Source: VRUE01 sp963702035 (GTDB lineage: Bacteria; Actinomycetota; Thermoleophilia; Solirubrobacterales; 70-9). Taken from it: DNA of 64,000 nt. The position numbers and the translations under genes were made by a program. Below are positions 49,676 to 60,282 of the stretch, in pieces. The stretch's first letter is position 1; the number at the start of each line of letters is the position of its first letter. Location of the stretch: contig OY969700.1 of assembly GCA_963702035.1 (NCBI GenBank), positions 2,170,001 through 2,234,000 on the forward strand. The letters run 5' to 3'. The notes beneath the pieces were generated by a model, which saw nothing but the letters and a program-made list of their open reading frames with translations, was not told the DNA's origin and searched no databases.

Positions 49676-50374
49676 TTAGTTGCTGGAGCCGCCGGTGAGG
49701 CAGTAGGCGAATACGGTCAGTTTGCTGGCTGCCGCGTTGTTGTTCTTGGCCTGGTAGAGCCAGCCGTTGCCGCTGCGGAGCGTCGAGGTCATCTCGACCC
49801 CGAAGTTATCCGGCTGGCCGCCGCCGCTGATCACGGTGGTGCCCGCCGGGCACTGGACCGAGACGCTGCCGCTGCTGTTGGCCGCGATCGGGGTGCTGTT
49901 GGACACCTGGATGATCGTGCCGAGCTCGGAGGCGCGGATGGCTCCGGCCTGGATCTCGCTCGAGCCGACCGAGTCGGGGCCGAGGTCGTTCTGGGTCAGC
50001 GACTGGTCGGCTACCTCTGAGCTGCCGACCGAGTTGGGAGCCAGGTCACCAGCCGTGAGCGAGTCCGGCGCCACCTCGTTCGAGGCGACGGCGTTTTCGG
50101 CGATCTCATCCGAGTTGACGGCGTCTTTGGCGATCTCGTCGCTGCCGACCGAGTCGGGGCCGAGGTCAGCGGCCGTCACGGTGGCGTCGGCGATTTTGGG
50201 CGAGCTGACCGCATTGTCGCGCAGGTCGACGGTGCGGACCGAGCCGTTGACGATCTGGCGCGAGCCGATGCTGGCGGTCTTCGCCGCGAGGGCCGAGCCG
50301 GCGAGCGCCAGGAACAGGGCCAGGCAGCTGATCACGAGGGCGGGGGAGGGGCGGAACTTGCTCTTGCTGGTCAT
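49676..50374 (-). CDS. Secreted or anchored protein with degenerate 11-residue repeats
   Basis: A 232-residue protein with AAAGGA before the ATG. A signal/anchor helix (ALVISCLALFLALAGSALA) is followed by about 12 short repeats of the type DLGPDSVGSDEIA, DAVNSDEIA, NAVASNEVA, DSLTAGDLA over residues 40-160, then a compact C-terminal domain with two cysteines (SVQCPAGTTVISGGG, TVFAYCLTGGSSN). The repeats suggest a fibrous or beta-solenoid stalk carrying a small globular head. Function unknown. Its downstream side faces rpoC. Confidence 0.75.
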   Translation of the reverse strand: MTSKSKFRPSPALVISCLALFLALAGSALAAKTASIGSRQIVNGSVRTVDLRDNAVSSPKIADATVTAADLGPDSVGSDEIAKDAVNSDEIAENAVASNEVAPDSLTAGDLAPNSVGSSEVADQSLTQNDLGPDSVGSSEIQAGAIRASELGTIIQVSNSTPIAANSSGSVSVQCPAGTTVISGGGQPDNFGVEMTSTLRSGNGWLYQAKNNNAAASKLTVFAYCLTGGSSN

Positions 50375-50448
50375 CGGAATGTCCTTTCGGTTGTTTGTGA
50401 TCCGATGGGCCAAGCTTCGGGCCGATTGCCCTCCGCAACTACGGACCC

Positions 50449-50472
50449 CAGGGGTGAAGTTCGTCACCCCTG
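50449..50472. promoter_or_regulatory. Inverted repeat in a divergent intergenic region
   Basis: CAGGGGTGA (50449-50457) and TCACCCCTG (50464-50472) are perfect arms around AGTTCG. It lies between the divergent repeat-protein gene and the flavin monooxygenase gene, next to a class I element, and could be an operator. Confidence 0.4.
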
Positions 50473-50480
50473 TGCTTGGG

Positions 50481-50599
50481 GAGAGGGACGGGTATCCCCC
50501 CTGATTGCTGGGGTTTTCGCCTGGCGGCCTGCGCATCTCGCCGAGCGGTCCGTGCGAAAACCAGGACGCCGCTGCTCAGGAGGGATACCCGTCCCTCTC
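50481..50599 (-). repeat. Class I palindromic element, copy E
   Basis: Outer arms 50481-50504 and 50576-50599 pair at 23 of 24 positions. In minus orientation the core is GCGGCGTCCTGGTTTTCGC (50554-50572), then a 33-nt loop (50521-50553), then GCGAAAACCCCAGC (50507-50520). It lies between divergent genes, so it cannot be a terminator shared by converging transcripts. Confidence 0.8.
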
Positions 50600-50630
50600 T
50601 TCCCACGGCGTTGATGGGTAGATTGGCTGC

Positions 50631-51950
50631 GTGGCCAAACAGGAGAAGGTCTGCATCATCGGAGCGGGGAGCTCGGGGTTGACCGCCTGCCAGGTGCTGG
50701 CTGCCAGGGGGATTCCGTTCGACTGCTTTGAGAAGGGGTCGATGATCGGCGGCAACTGGCGTTTTGAAAACGACAACGGGACTTCGTCCGCTTACAGGTC
50801 GCTGCACATCAACAGCGCGCGGAAGCTGATGTCCTACAAGGCCTTTCCGATGCCGGAGGACTATCCGGACTACCCGAGCCACTGGCAGGTGGCCAAGTAC
50901 TTCGACGACTACGCCGAGTGCTTTGGTCTCGCTGAGAGGATTACCTTCCGCACCGAGGTCGTGGCTGCCGAGCCAAGCGAGGACGGCTGGGAGGTCACGG
51001 TCGAGGAACCCGACGGGCGGCGGACCGAGAGCTACCGGGCGGTGATCGTCGCCAATGGCCACCACTGGAAGCCGCGCTGGCCCGAACCGCCGTTCTCCGG
51101 TGCCGAGGATTTCGAGGGCGAGCAGATGCACGTCCACCACTACCGCGAGCCCGATGTGCTGGAGGGGAAGCGCGTGCTGGTCCTGGGAATCGGCAACTCC
51201 GCCGTCGACGTCGCGGTCGAGTCCTCGCGGATCGCCGAGAAGACCTTTCTCTCGATGCGGCGCGGCGCCTATGTCCTGCCGAAGTTCCTCGGCGGCACGC
51301 CGATCGACGAATCCGCCCCGCCGGCGATGACGAGGCTGCCGATCTTCGTGCAGCGCTTCTTCTTCAACCGGCTCTTGAAGCTGAGCGTGGGCGAGATGAC
51401 CGACTACGGCCTGCCGAAGCCCGACCACAAGCTGCTCGAGGCCCACCCGACCGTCTCCTCGGAGCTGCTGCCGCGCCTCGGCCATGGTGACATCACGGCC
51501 AAGCCCAACATCGACCGCTTCTCCGGCGGCCGCCAGGTGCGCTTCGCCGACGGCAGCGAAGAGGAGATCGACCTCGTCGTCTACTGCACCGGCTACAAGA
51601 TCGAGTTCCCGTTCCTCGACGAGAAGGTCTTCGCCGCCCGCGACAACCGCATGCCGCTCTACAAACGAGCCGTCTCAGCCGAGAACCCTGGCCTCTACTT
51701 CATAGGCTTCGTCCAACCCCTCGGCCCGATCATGCCGGTAGCCGAGGCCCAGTCCGAATGGATAGCCGACCTCCTAAAGGGAAAGGCAGCTCTACCTCCA
51801 GCTCCCGAAATGCGGCAGGAGATCGTCGCCTACGACCGCTGGCTGAAAAAGCGCTTCGTAGCGTCCAAGCGCCACACGATAGAGGTCGACTTCCACCCAT
51901 ATCTACGCGACATTCGCAAGGAGCGTAAGCGAACTACGCAGGCGGCCTAG
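50631..51950 (+). CDS. Flavin-containing monooxygenase
   Basis: A 439-residue protein from GTG. The FAD motif is IIGAGSSGLTACQVL; the FMO fingerprint region reads FEGEQMHVHHYRE (FxGxxxHxxxY type); the NADPH motif is VLGIGNSAVDVAVES; and VVYCTGYKIEFPFL lies near the C-terminus. Such enzymes oxygenate soft nucleophiles or ketones; the substrate is unknown. No partner gene is visible. Its 3' end overlaps the small convergent gene and runs into element F. Confidence 0.92.
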   Translation: MAKQEKVCIIGAGSSGLTACQVLAARGIPFDCFEKGSMIGGNWRFENDNGTSSAYRSLHINSARKLMSYKAFPMPEDYPDYPSHWQVAKYFDDYAECFGLAERITFRTEVVAAEPSEDGWEVTVEEPDGRRTESYRAVIVANGHHWKPRWPEPPFSGAEDFEGEQMHVHHYREPDVLEGKRVLVLGIGNSAVDVAVESSRIAEKTFLSMRRGAYVLPKFLGGTPIDESAPPAMTRLPIFVQRFFFNRLLKLSVGEMTDYGLPKPDHKLLEAHPTVSSELLPRLGHGDITAKPNIDRFSGGRQVRFADGSEEEIDLVVYCTGYKIEFPFLDEKVFAARDNRMPLYKRAVSAENPGLYFIGFVQPLGPIMPVAEAQSEWIADLLKGKAALPPAPEMRQEIVAYDRWLKKRFVASKRHTIEVDFHPYLRDIRKERKRTTQAA

Positions 51951-52278
51951 CAGGAGGAGACGGGGTTCCCCTCCTGACCAGCGGCGTCCTGTTTTTCGCA
52001 CTAACCACTCGGCGAGAGAGACCGGGTCCCCGGCGAAAAACCCAGCGGGCAGGAGGGGAACCCCGTCTCCTCCTCATCGCACCGCCTCCAACCGGACCGT
52101 GCTGAGGTCCACGCGGCCGGGTTGGCTGAGGCCGCCACCGGTTGAAGCCATTGCCCGAGTCGTCCTCCGCGGCCTCCGGCTCGGGTTCTCTGCTGGCCCA
52201 CCAGACAAGCCAGAGCGCGCCGAAGACCGGGATCTTCAGGACGACGAGCAGAAAGAAGATGGGCCAGAACCCCTCCAT
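51934..52278 (-). CDS. Small membrane protein extended by a palindromic element
   Basis: From ATG 52278: one membrane helix (MEGFWPIFFLLVVLKIPVFG, ALWLVWWASREPEPEAAEDD) and a soluble tail with SGNGFNRWRPQPTRPRGPQH and GGGAMRRRRG. The genuine part seems to end near RRRRG. The next about 40 residues are Arg/Pro-rich and are encoded by element F (51952-52074), and the stop lies inside the convergent monooxygenase gene. An in-frame start 7 codons upstream also exists. Function unknown. Confidence 0.6.
   Translation of the reverse strand: MEGFWPIFFLLVVLKIPVFGALWLVWWASREPEPEAAEDDSGNGFNRWRPQPTRPRGPQHGPVGGGAMRRRRGSPPARWVFRRGPGLSRRVVSAKNRTPLVRRGTPSPPARPPA
51952..52074 (+). repeat. Class I palindromic element, copy F
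   Basis: Perfect 25-bp outer arms (51952-51976 and 52050-52074). Core GCGGCGTCCT (51981-51990) and GTTTTTCGC (51991-51999), a 33-nt loop (52000-52032), then GCGAAAAAC (52033-52041) followed by CCAGC. The best-conserved copy in the window. Arms are unrelated in sequence to those of copies A, E and G. Confidence 0.85.
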
Positions 52279-52309
52279 CGCGTCAGTGTAGCCAGCCAAC
52301 CCGCGCCGG

Positions 52310-52786
52310 TCAGAAGCCGGCGGCCCAGGCGGTCAGCGCTTCGACCTGGACCTCCTCGAGGCCGAGGTGGGGCTCGGTGGGGACGAGCAGGGTCGGCTCC
52401 TCGCGGTCGCGTGCCCAGTCGTAGCAACTCTCGTCGAAGTTGTCGTCGATCCAGGCCAGCGCCCGCCCCTTGCCGTACTCGTCGAGCGGCCCGAGCTTCC
52501 AGTGCGCCGAGCCGAAGCGGGCCGCCCCGTCGAAGCTGAGGAAGGGCAGATCCGGGAGGCCGAGGATGTTGGGCAGGTAGTCGTTGGCTTTGTCCTCCCA
52601 CCCGGTCGCCCAGACCAGGTCGTAATGCTCGGCCAACCGCCCCAACCGCTCCCCCGCCACAAGCGAGATGCAGTGCACCATTCCGTCAACGAGCTCAAAC
52701 CGAGCTTCGGAGCGGTCCGGTGGCTCGTCGAATCCGAACAAGGAGATAACCCCGTCGACATCGACGGCGAGGATGGGTTGACTCAT
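52310..52786 (-). CDS. HAD-like phosphatase domain protein
   Basis: A 158-residue protein. The N-terminal motif DVDGVISLFG is HAD motif I (DxDG). VWATGWEDKANDYLPNILGL is the motif II region, and ALAWIDDNFDESCYDWARDR contains the acidic motif IV. A short HAD protein without an obvious cap domain. ATG chosen at 52786; an upstream start would add 13 residues. It precedes a degenerate class I element that touches the rpsG stop. Confidence 0.8.
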   Translation of the reverse strand: MSQPILAVDVDGVISLFGFDEPPDRSEARFELVDGMVHCISLVAGERLGRLAEHYDLVWATGWEDKANDYLPNILGLPDLPFLSFDGAARFGSAHWKLGPLDEYGKGRALAWIDDNFDESCYDWARDREEPTLLVPTEPHLGLEEVQVEALTAWAAGF

Positions 52787-52797
52787 ATCCAAAACCT

Positions 52798-52919
52798 TAA
52801 GAGGCCGGGTGGGCGTGGCTGGCAAGGACGCAGGGAGTGAGGTGAGGGGAGCGCACTACCGTGCGTGACCCGATCCGAACGACTGAGGACGCCGCCAGGC
52901 GCGTCCACCCGGCCTCTTA
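52798..52919 (-). repeat. Class I palindromic element, degenerate copy ending in rpsG
   Basis: Outer arms TAAGAGGCCGGGTGGGCG (52798-52815) and its near-perfect complement (52902-52919; 17 of 18 pairs). On the minus strand the core GCGGCGTCCT is present (complement at 52886-52895), and GCTGG followed by CGC at the right place. The inner TTTTTCGC stem is lost. Total length of 122 bp fits the family. The right arm includes the rpsG stop codon. Confidence 0.6.
52819..52837 (-). repeat. Inverted repeat flanking rpsL-rpsG, left copy
   Basis: The complement of these 19 bases (CTCCCTGCGTCCTTGCCAG) occurs perfectly at 53879-53897 on the other side of rpsG-rpsL. Similarity continues upstream with a GCAC..GTGC hairpin in both copies, giving about 60 bp of diverged inverted repeat. 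Confidence 0.7.
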
Positions 52920-53387
52920 CCAGCGGTAATGGGCGAAGGCCTTGTTGGCCTGGGCCATGCGGTAGATGTCGTCTTTGCGCTTCCAGGCGCCGCCCTGCTG
53001 CCCGAGCGAGTCGAGGATTTCGCTGGCGAGTCGCTCCGACATCGAGTACTCGCGGCGGTTGCGGGAGAAGTCGACCAGCCAGCGGACGGCCAGCGTGCGG
53101 GCGCGGCGGGCGGGGACCTCGACCGGCACCTGGTAGGTGGCGCCGCCGACCCGGCGCGAGCGGACCTCGAGCACCGGGGTAAGTTGTTTGATCGCCGCCT
53201 CCAGGGTCTCGACCGCATCCTCGTTGGAGCGCTCGCCGACGATCGCCAGGGCGTCGTAGACGATCCGCTCGGCGAGGGACTTCTTGCCGTCGCTCATCAC
53301 CTTGTTGATGACCTGCTGGACGAGCCGGTTGCGGAAACGCGCGTCGGGTTCGACGGGGCGGATGGTTGCGGCGGATCGGCGGGGCAC
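52917..53387 (-). CDS. rpsG: 30S ribosomal protein S7
   Basis: A 156-residue protein of normal length from GTG. Key parts are VQQVINKVMSDGKKSLAERI and RRVGGATYQVPVEVPARRAR, ending NKAFAHYRW. It organises the 16S rRNA 3' domain. It overlaps rpsL by one base (TAGTG). Located on the minus strand, opposite to rpoBC and fusA-tuf, which is unusual. Confidence 0.97.
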   Translation of the reverse strand: MPRRSAATIRPVEPDARFRNRLVQQVINKVMSDGKKSLAERIVYDALAIVGERSNEDAVETLEAAIKQLTPVLEVRSRRVGGATYQVPVEVPARRARTLAVRWLVDFSRNRREYSMSERLASEILDSLGQQGGAWKRKDDIYRMAQANKAFAHYRW

Positions 53388-53782
53388 TAGGAAGCCTTGA
53401 CCCCGTATAGAGAGCGGGCCTGCTTGCGGTCGGAGACGCCGGCCGCGTCGAGAGTGCCGCGGACGACCTTGTAGCGGACGCCCGGCAGATCCTTGACCCG
53501 GCCGCCGCGGACCAGCACCACCGAGTGCTCCTGCAGGTTGTGGCCCTCGCCGGGGATGTAGGTGGTGACCTCCATCCCGTTGGTGAGCCGCACGCGGGCG
53601 ATCTTGCGCAGAGCCGAGTTCGGCTTCTTCGGCGTTACCGTGGCGACGCGGGTGCAGACACCGCGCCGTTGCGGCGCCGCGACGCCCTTCTTCCGCCCTT
53701 GCCCCGACTTGAGGCCCGGCGTGGTCGTCTTCTTCTTAGGGCGCTTGCGGCCCTTCCTAATAAGTTGGTTCGTGTTCGGCAC
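53387..53782 (-). CDS. rpsL: 30S ribosomal protein S12
   Basis: A 131-residue protein from GTG (PNTNQLIRKGRKRPKKKTTT). The decoding-site segments are VTPKKPNSALRKIARVRLTN and GHNLQEHSVVLVRGGRVKDL, PGVRYKVVRG; the Lys residues linked to streptomycin resistance are the wild-type ones. A longer open frame upstream is not used by the family. On the minus strand with rpsG, separated from fusA by a membrane-protein gene. Confidence 0.97.
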   Translation of the reverse strand: MPNTNQLIRKGRKRPKKKTTTPGLKSGQGRKKGVAAPQRRGVCTRVATVTPKKPNSALRKIARVRLTNGMEVTTYIPGEGHNLQEHSVVLVRGGRVKDLPGVRYKVVRGTLDAAGVSDRKQARSLYGVKAS

Positions 53783-53846
53783 GGCCCGGCATGGTACAGA
53801 CCGCTGCAAACCTGCGTCTGGCTGCGTCCTCGGTCGGTCGCCTTGC

Positions 53847-54752
53847 TTACGCACTGGAAGTGCGCGCGCGGCGGCGACCTCCCTGCGTCCTTGCCAGTCT
53901 TGGTTTTCGCGGTCTGTATCCAGGCCGGGTGCGAACCCGATGGACATTGGTCAGCAGCGCGCCGCCCAGCATCAGGCCGGCGGCGGCGGCGATCTGGGCG
54001 TAGAAGCCGTCGTAGAGGACCGCCTTGGCGCCGACGAAGCGAGAAGACTGGACACCCGCGTCGAGTCCGGCCGGCAGGTCGACGAGGAGGATGACGGCGA
54101 GGCTGAGCAGGCCGAGCGCGAAGATCACGCGCCCGAGCCCGCGCCGGCGCTCGTTGCGCAGCGCGGCGACGGCGAGCGCCCCGGCGAGCAGGGCAACTGG
54201 GATCAGCAGGTAGGCATGTGCCGCGCCGGCGGTCCGCCCGCCCTCCGTCGGCGCGCTCGCCGCCGGCAAGCCGGCGTAGCCCGGCTGGCCGATTTCAACC
54301 GCCCGGTACTCGACGAACTGGGCGGCGATCAGACAGGCCGCGGAGGCGACGATGGTCAGGCAGATCGCCCGCCGCGGGGTCAGCGCGCCGCTGGCACCGG
54401 TCGCCGCGCGCCGCGCCCATGCGGCGAATCGCAGCAGGCGCTTTTCGAGGGTCGCCAGGGCGCGGAGGAGAACGACCGCGACCGGGCGCAGGCGGCGGCC
54501 CAGCCAGCGCCAGGCGGCGCGCAGCGAACGCCTGGCTCGGGCCAGCGCCGGCCAGGCCCGCTGAAGCTGCCGGTCGACGCCGCGGTCGAGCTTGCGAGTT
54601 GCGGCGAGAAGTCCCGGCACCGCCGCGCGCAATCGCTTTCTCGCCCGGCGCGGCGCCGTCCTGGCGCGCCGCCGCGTCGCTGCTATCATCGCGCGTCGCT
54701 CAGGCTTCTTTTTCGCAGTTCGTTTCGCCGGGCCCGCGAGGGCCTTTTTCAT
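53847..54752 (-). CDS. Basic membrane protein of unknown function
   Basis: About 301 residues from ATG 54752 (alternatives: ATG 54689 or TTG 54818). A long Arg/Lys-rich N-terminus (about 110 residues) is followed by four membrane segments (AICLTIVASAACLIAAQFVE, AYLLIPVALLAGALAVAALR, VIFALGLLSLAVILLVDLPA, FYAQIAAAAGLMLGGALLTN). The last residues (RKPRLARTQGGRRRART) are encoded by the inverted repeat at 53879-53897. No function recognised. It lies between rpsL and fusA, and the fusA promoter must overlap its 5' region. Confidence 0.65.
   Translation of the reverse strand: MKKALAGPAKRTAKKKPERRAMIAATRRRARTAPRRARKRLRAAVPGLLAATRKLDRGVDRQLQRAWPALARARRSLRAAWRWLGRRLRPVAVVLLRALATLEKRLLRFAAWARRAATGASGALTPRRAICLTIVASAACLIAAQFVEYRAVEIGQPGYAGLPAASAPTEGGRTAGAAHAYLLIPVALLAGALAVAALRNERRRGLGRVIFALGLLSLAVILLVDLPAGLDAGVQSSRFVGAKAVLYDGFYAQIAAAAGLMLGGALLTNVHRVRTRPGYRPRKPRLARTQGGRRRARTSSA
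53879..53897 (+). repeat. Inverted repeat flanking rpsL-rpsG, right copy
   Basis: A perfect 19-bp match to the complement of 52819-52837. It lies within the 3' end of the membrane-protein gene. Just downstream is TTGGTTTTCGC, which resembles the class I core. The two copies bracket rpsG-rpsL at a distance of 1.06 kb and could have mediated an inversion. Confidence 0.7.
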
Positions 54753-54839
54753 GCGCCGATCCCGGTCGCTTTTGCCGGCAGGCTCGGATTTCTTCGATTT
54801 CGCTCGTCTCCGCTTCAATACAAGCCCTACCTTAAGACC

Positions 54840-56951
<2,112 letters not shown>

Positions 56952-57069
56952 ATCTGGCTATATTTCCCAGGTTCGCCCGCAGGCAGCAGGTTCCCCGCTG
57001 CCGGGCAACTGCAACACTCAATCACCCAAGTCAGACAGAACCCGACTTCGAAAGGTAGAACGGAGAGCG

Positions 57070-58254
<1,185 letters not shown>

Positions 58255-58265
58255 CCCCGGATCAG

Positions 58266-58358
58266 GGGCGGGCTTGCCCGCCCTCGCCGCTCTCGCGGCG
58301 AGAAAAACAAAAGACATACGACCAGGGGCGGCGCCCCACCACCAAGGGGCGGCGCCCC
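58266..58358. repeat. Cluster of short hairpins between tuf and rpsJ
   Basis: Four perfect short palindromes in series: GGGCGGGC-tt-GCCCGCCC (58266-58283), CTCGCCGC-tctc-GCGGCGAG (58283-58302), and two copies of GGGGCGGCGCCCC (58325-58337 and 58346-58358). No T-run follows. They probably make a terminator or attenuator at the border between tuf and the S10 operon. Different from class I and II. Confidence 0.6.
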
Positions 58359-58406
58359 TTCGGCGCGGTAAGGACCGCGCAGAAAGACCAAAAAAGAGAA
58401 ACAACC

Positions 58407-58727
58407 GTGGCGACGATTGCGGCACAGAAAATCCGGATCCGACTGAAGGCGTATGACCATGACGCCATAGATCGGGCTGCCCGCGAGATCGTCGAGACGG
58501 CGGAGCGCACCGGCGCCAGCGTTTCCGGGCCGGTCCCGCTTCCGACCGAGAAAAACGTCTACTGCGTGATCCGCTCCCCGTTCAAGGACAAGGACTCGCG
58601 CGAGCACTTCGAGATCCGCACCCACAAGCGGCTGATCGACATCCTCCAGCCGTCGCCGAAAACCGTCAACTCCCTGCAGCGGCTCGATTCGCTGCCGGCC
58701 GGCGTCAACATCGAGATCCGCCTTTAG
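58407..58727 (+). CDS. rpsJ: 30S ribosomal protein S10
   Basis: A 106-residue protein from GTG. Segments QKIRIRLKAYDHDAIDRAAR, SGPVPLPTEKNVYCVIRSPF and HKRLIDILQPSPKTVNSLQR are typical. First gene of the S10 operon; also the NusE transcription factor. Follows the hairpin cluster. Confidence 0.98.
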   Translation: MATIAAQKIRIRLKAYDHDAIDRAAREIVETAERTGASVSGPVPLPTEKNVYCVIRSPFKDKDSREHFEIRTHKRLIDILQPSPKTVNSLQRLDSLPAGVNIEIRL

Positions 58728-58735
58728 GCACTGAG

Positions 58736-59365
58736 ATGGCTGCGATCCTCGGCAAGAAGCTCGGCATGACGCAGGTCTTCCGCGAGGACGGCGAGGTCGT
58801 GCCGGTGACCGTTATCGAGGCCGGGCCCTGCAAGGTGACCGCCGTCCGAGATGCCGAGCGCGACGGCTACGCGGCCGTGCAGATCGCCTTCGACGAGGTC
58901 GCCGAGCGCAAGTTGAGCAAGGCCGAGCTGGGCCACCTGAAGAAGGCCGGCGCGCCGCCGATGCGCCATCTGGTCGAGTTCCGCGACGAGGATCTCGGTG
59001 CCGAGGAGGGCCCAAAGGTTGGCGAAGACGTCACCGTCGCGGCCTTCGAGGCGGGGCAGAAGGTCAAAGTTTCCGGGATCTCGATCGGCAAGGGCTTCCA
59101 GGGCGGCATCAAGCGCCATAACTTCAGCCGTGGCCCCGTCAGCCACGGCTCGCACAATGTCCGGGCGCCGGGCTCGATCGGCGCCAGCGCCTTTCCCGGC
59201 CGCGTCTTCAAAGGGCAGAAGATGCCCGGTCAGATGGGCAACAAGCGCACGACTCAGCGCGGCCTCGAAGTCGCCGACGTCAACGCGGAGCGCAACCTGC
59301 TGCTGCTGCGCGGCTCGGTACCCGGATCGCGCAACGCGCTGATTGAGGTGAGGACCGATGGCTGA
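58736..59365 (+). CDS. rplC: 50S ribosomal protein L3
   Basis: A 209-residue protein. GKKLGMTQVFREDGEVVPVT at the N-terminus, GFQGGIKRHNFSRGPVSHGS and GQMGNKRTTQRGLEV are family hallmarks. It contacts the peptidyl-transferase centre. Overlaps rplD by 8 bases. Confidence 0.98.
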   Translation: MAAILGKKLGMTQVFREDGEVVPVTVIEAGPCKVTAVRDAERDGYAAVQIAFDEVAERKLSKAELGHLKKAGAPPMRHLVEFRDEDLGAEEGPKVGEDVTVAAFEAGQKVKVSGISIGKGFQGGIKRHNFSRGPVSHGSHNVRAPGSIGASAFPGRVFKGQKMPGQMGNKRTTQRGLEVADVNAERNLLLLRGSVPGSRNALIEVRTDG

Positions 59366-59975
59366 CGCAAAAGCCGCTGTGCTCGGCAAGACGACCAAGG
59401 CGGACCTGCCCAAAGGACTCTTCTCCGAGCCGTTCCACCAGTCGCTGGTCCACGAGACGGCCCGCGCCGACATGGCCTCCCGCCGGCGTGGCACGGCTTC
59501 GACCCTGACCCGTGGCGAGGTCTCCTTCACCACCGCCAAGGCCTGGCGGCAGAAGGGAACCGGCCGCGCCCGCGTCGGCACGCTCGGCGTTTCCAGCCGC
59601 TTCGGCGGCGGCGTCACCTTCGGGCCCAAGCCGCGCCACTACACGGTCAAGGTCAACCGCAAAGCGCGTCGCAAGGCGATGCGGGCGGCGCTCTCGGTCC
59701 ACGCCGAGCGGAGCAGCATCGCGGTGCTCGACCCCGCCGCATTCGATACGCCGTCGACCAAAGCGGCCGCGCAGGCGCTCGACAAATGGGGTGCGAAGCG
59801 CCCGACCCTGATCGTCCTCGACGCCGAGGAGACCGGCGCGGTCAAGAGCTTTCGCAACATCGCCCGGGTCACGGTCGCCGAGGTCGGCGCGATCGGCGTC
59901 GCCGACGTGATCGGCGCCGCCTCGCTGGTGCTCTCCGAAAAGGCGCTCAAAACGCTCGAGGAGAGGCTGGGCTGA
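59358..59975 (+). CDS. rplD: 50S ribosomal protein L4
   Basis: A 205-residue protein. The extended loop region RRGTASTLTRGEVSFTTAKA, WRQKGTGRARVGTLGVSSRF, GGGVTFGPKPR lines the exit tunnel. The stop overlaps rplW (TGATG). Standard position in the S10 operon. Confidence 0.98.
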   Translation: MADAKAAVLGKTTKADLPKGLFSEPFHQSLVHETARADMASRRRGTASTLTRGEVSFTTAKAWRQKGTGRARVGTLGVSSRFGGGVTFGPKPRHYTVKVNRKARRKAMRAALSVHAERSSIAVLDPAAFDTPSTKAAAQALDKWGAKRPTLIVLDAEETGAVKSFRNIARVTVAEVGAIGVADVIGAASLVLSEKALKTLEERLG

Positions 59976-60268
59976 TGGACGCGCGCAACATCATCGTCCG
60001 CCCGGTGGTCTCGGAGAAGAGCTACGCGCTGATCGCCGAAGGCAAGTACACGTTCAGGGTCGCCGACAGCGCTCACAAGACCCAGATCGCCGCCGCGGTC
60101 GAAGAGATCTTCAGCGTCGGCGTGGCTGAGGTGCGCACCTCCAAGGTGCGGCCGAAGCCGAAGCGCCGCAACCTGAGCAAAGGCCGGACCCGCGGCTGGA
60201 AGAAGGCGATCGTCCAGGTGATGCCGGGCGAACGGATCGAGCTGTTCGAAGGCGCCGAGACTGCGTAG
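59975..60268 (+). CDS. rplW: 50S ribosomal protein L23
   Basis: A 97-residue protein. MDARNIIVRPVVSEKSYALI, YTFRVADSAHKTQIAAAVEE and KPKRRNLSKGRTRGWKKAIV identify it. It sits at the exit-tunnel mouth, where trigger factor and SRP bind. Starts on the rplD stop. Confidence 0.98.
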   Translation: MDARNIIVRPVVSEKSYALIAEGKYTFRVADSAHKTQIAAAVEEIFSVGVAEVRTSKVRPKPKRRNLSKGRTRGWKKAIVQVMPGERIELFEGAETA

Positions 60269-60282
60269 ACGTAGGGAGAGAG

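Noticed and set aside
53562..54839. A long N-terminal extension of EF-G
   Set aside because: The upstream frame is antisense to rpsL and the membrane-protein gene, and EF-G has its normal N-terminus at 54840.
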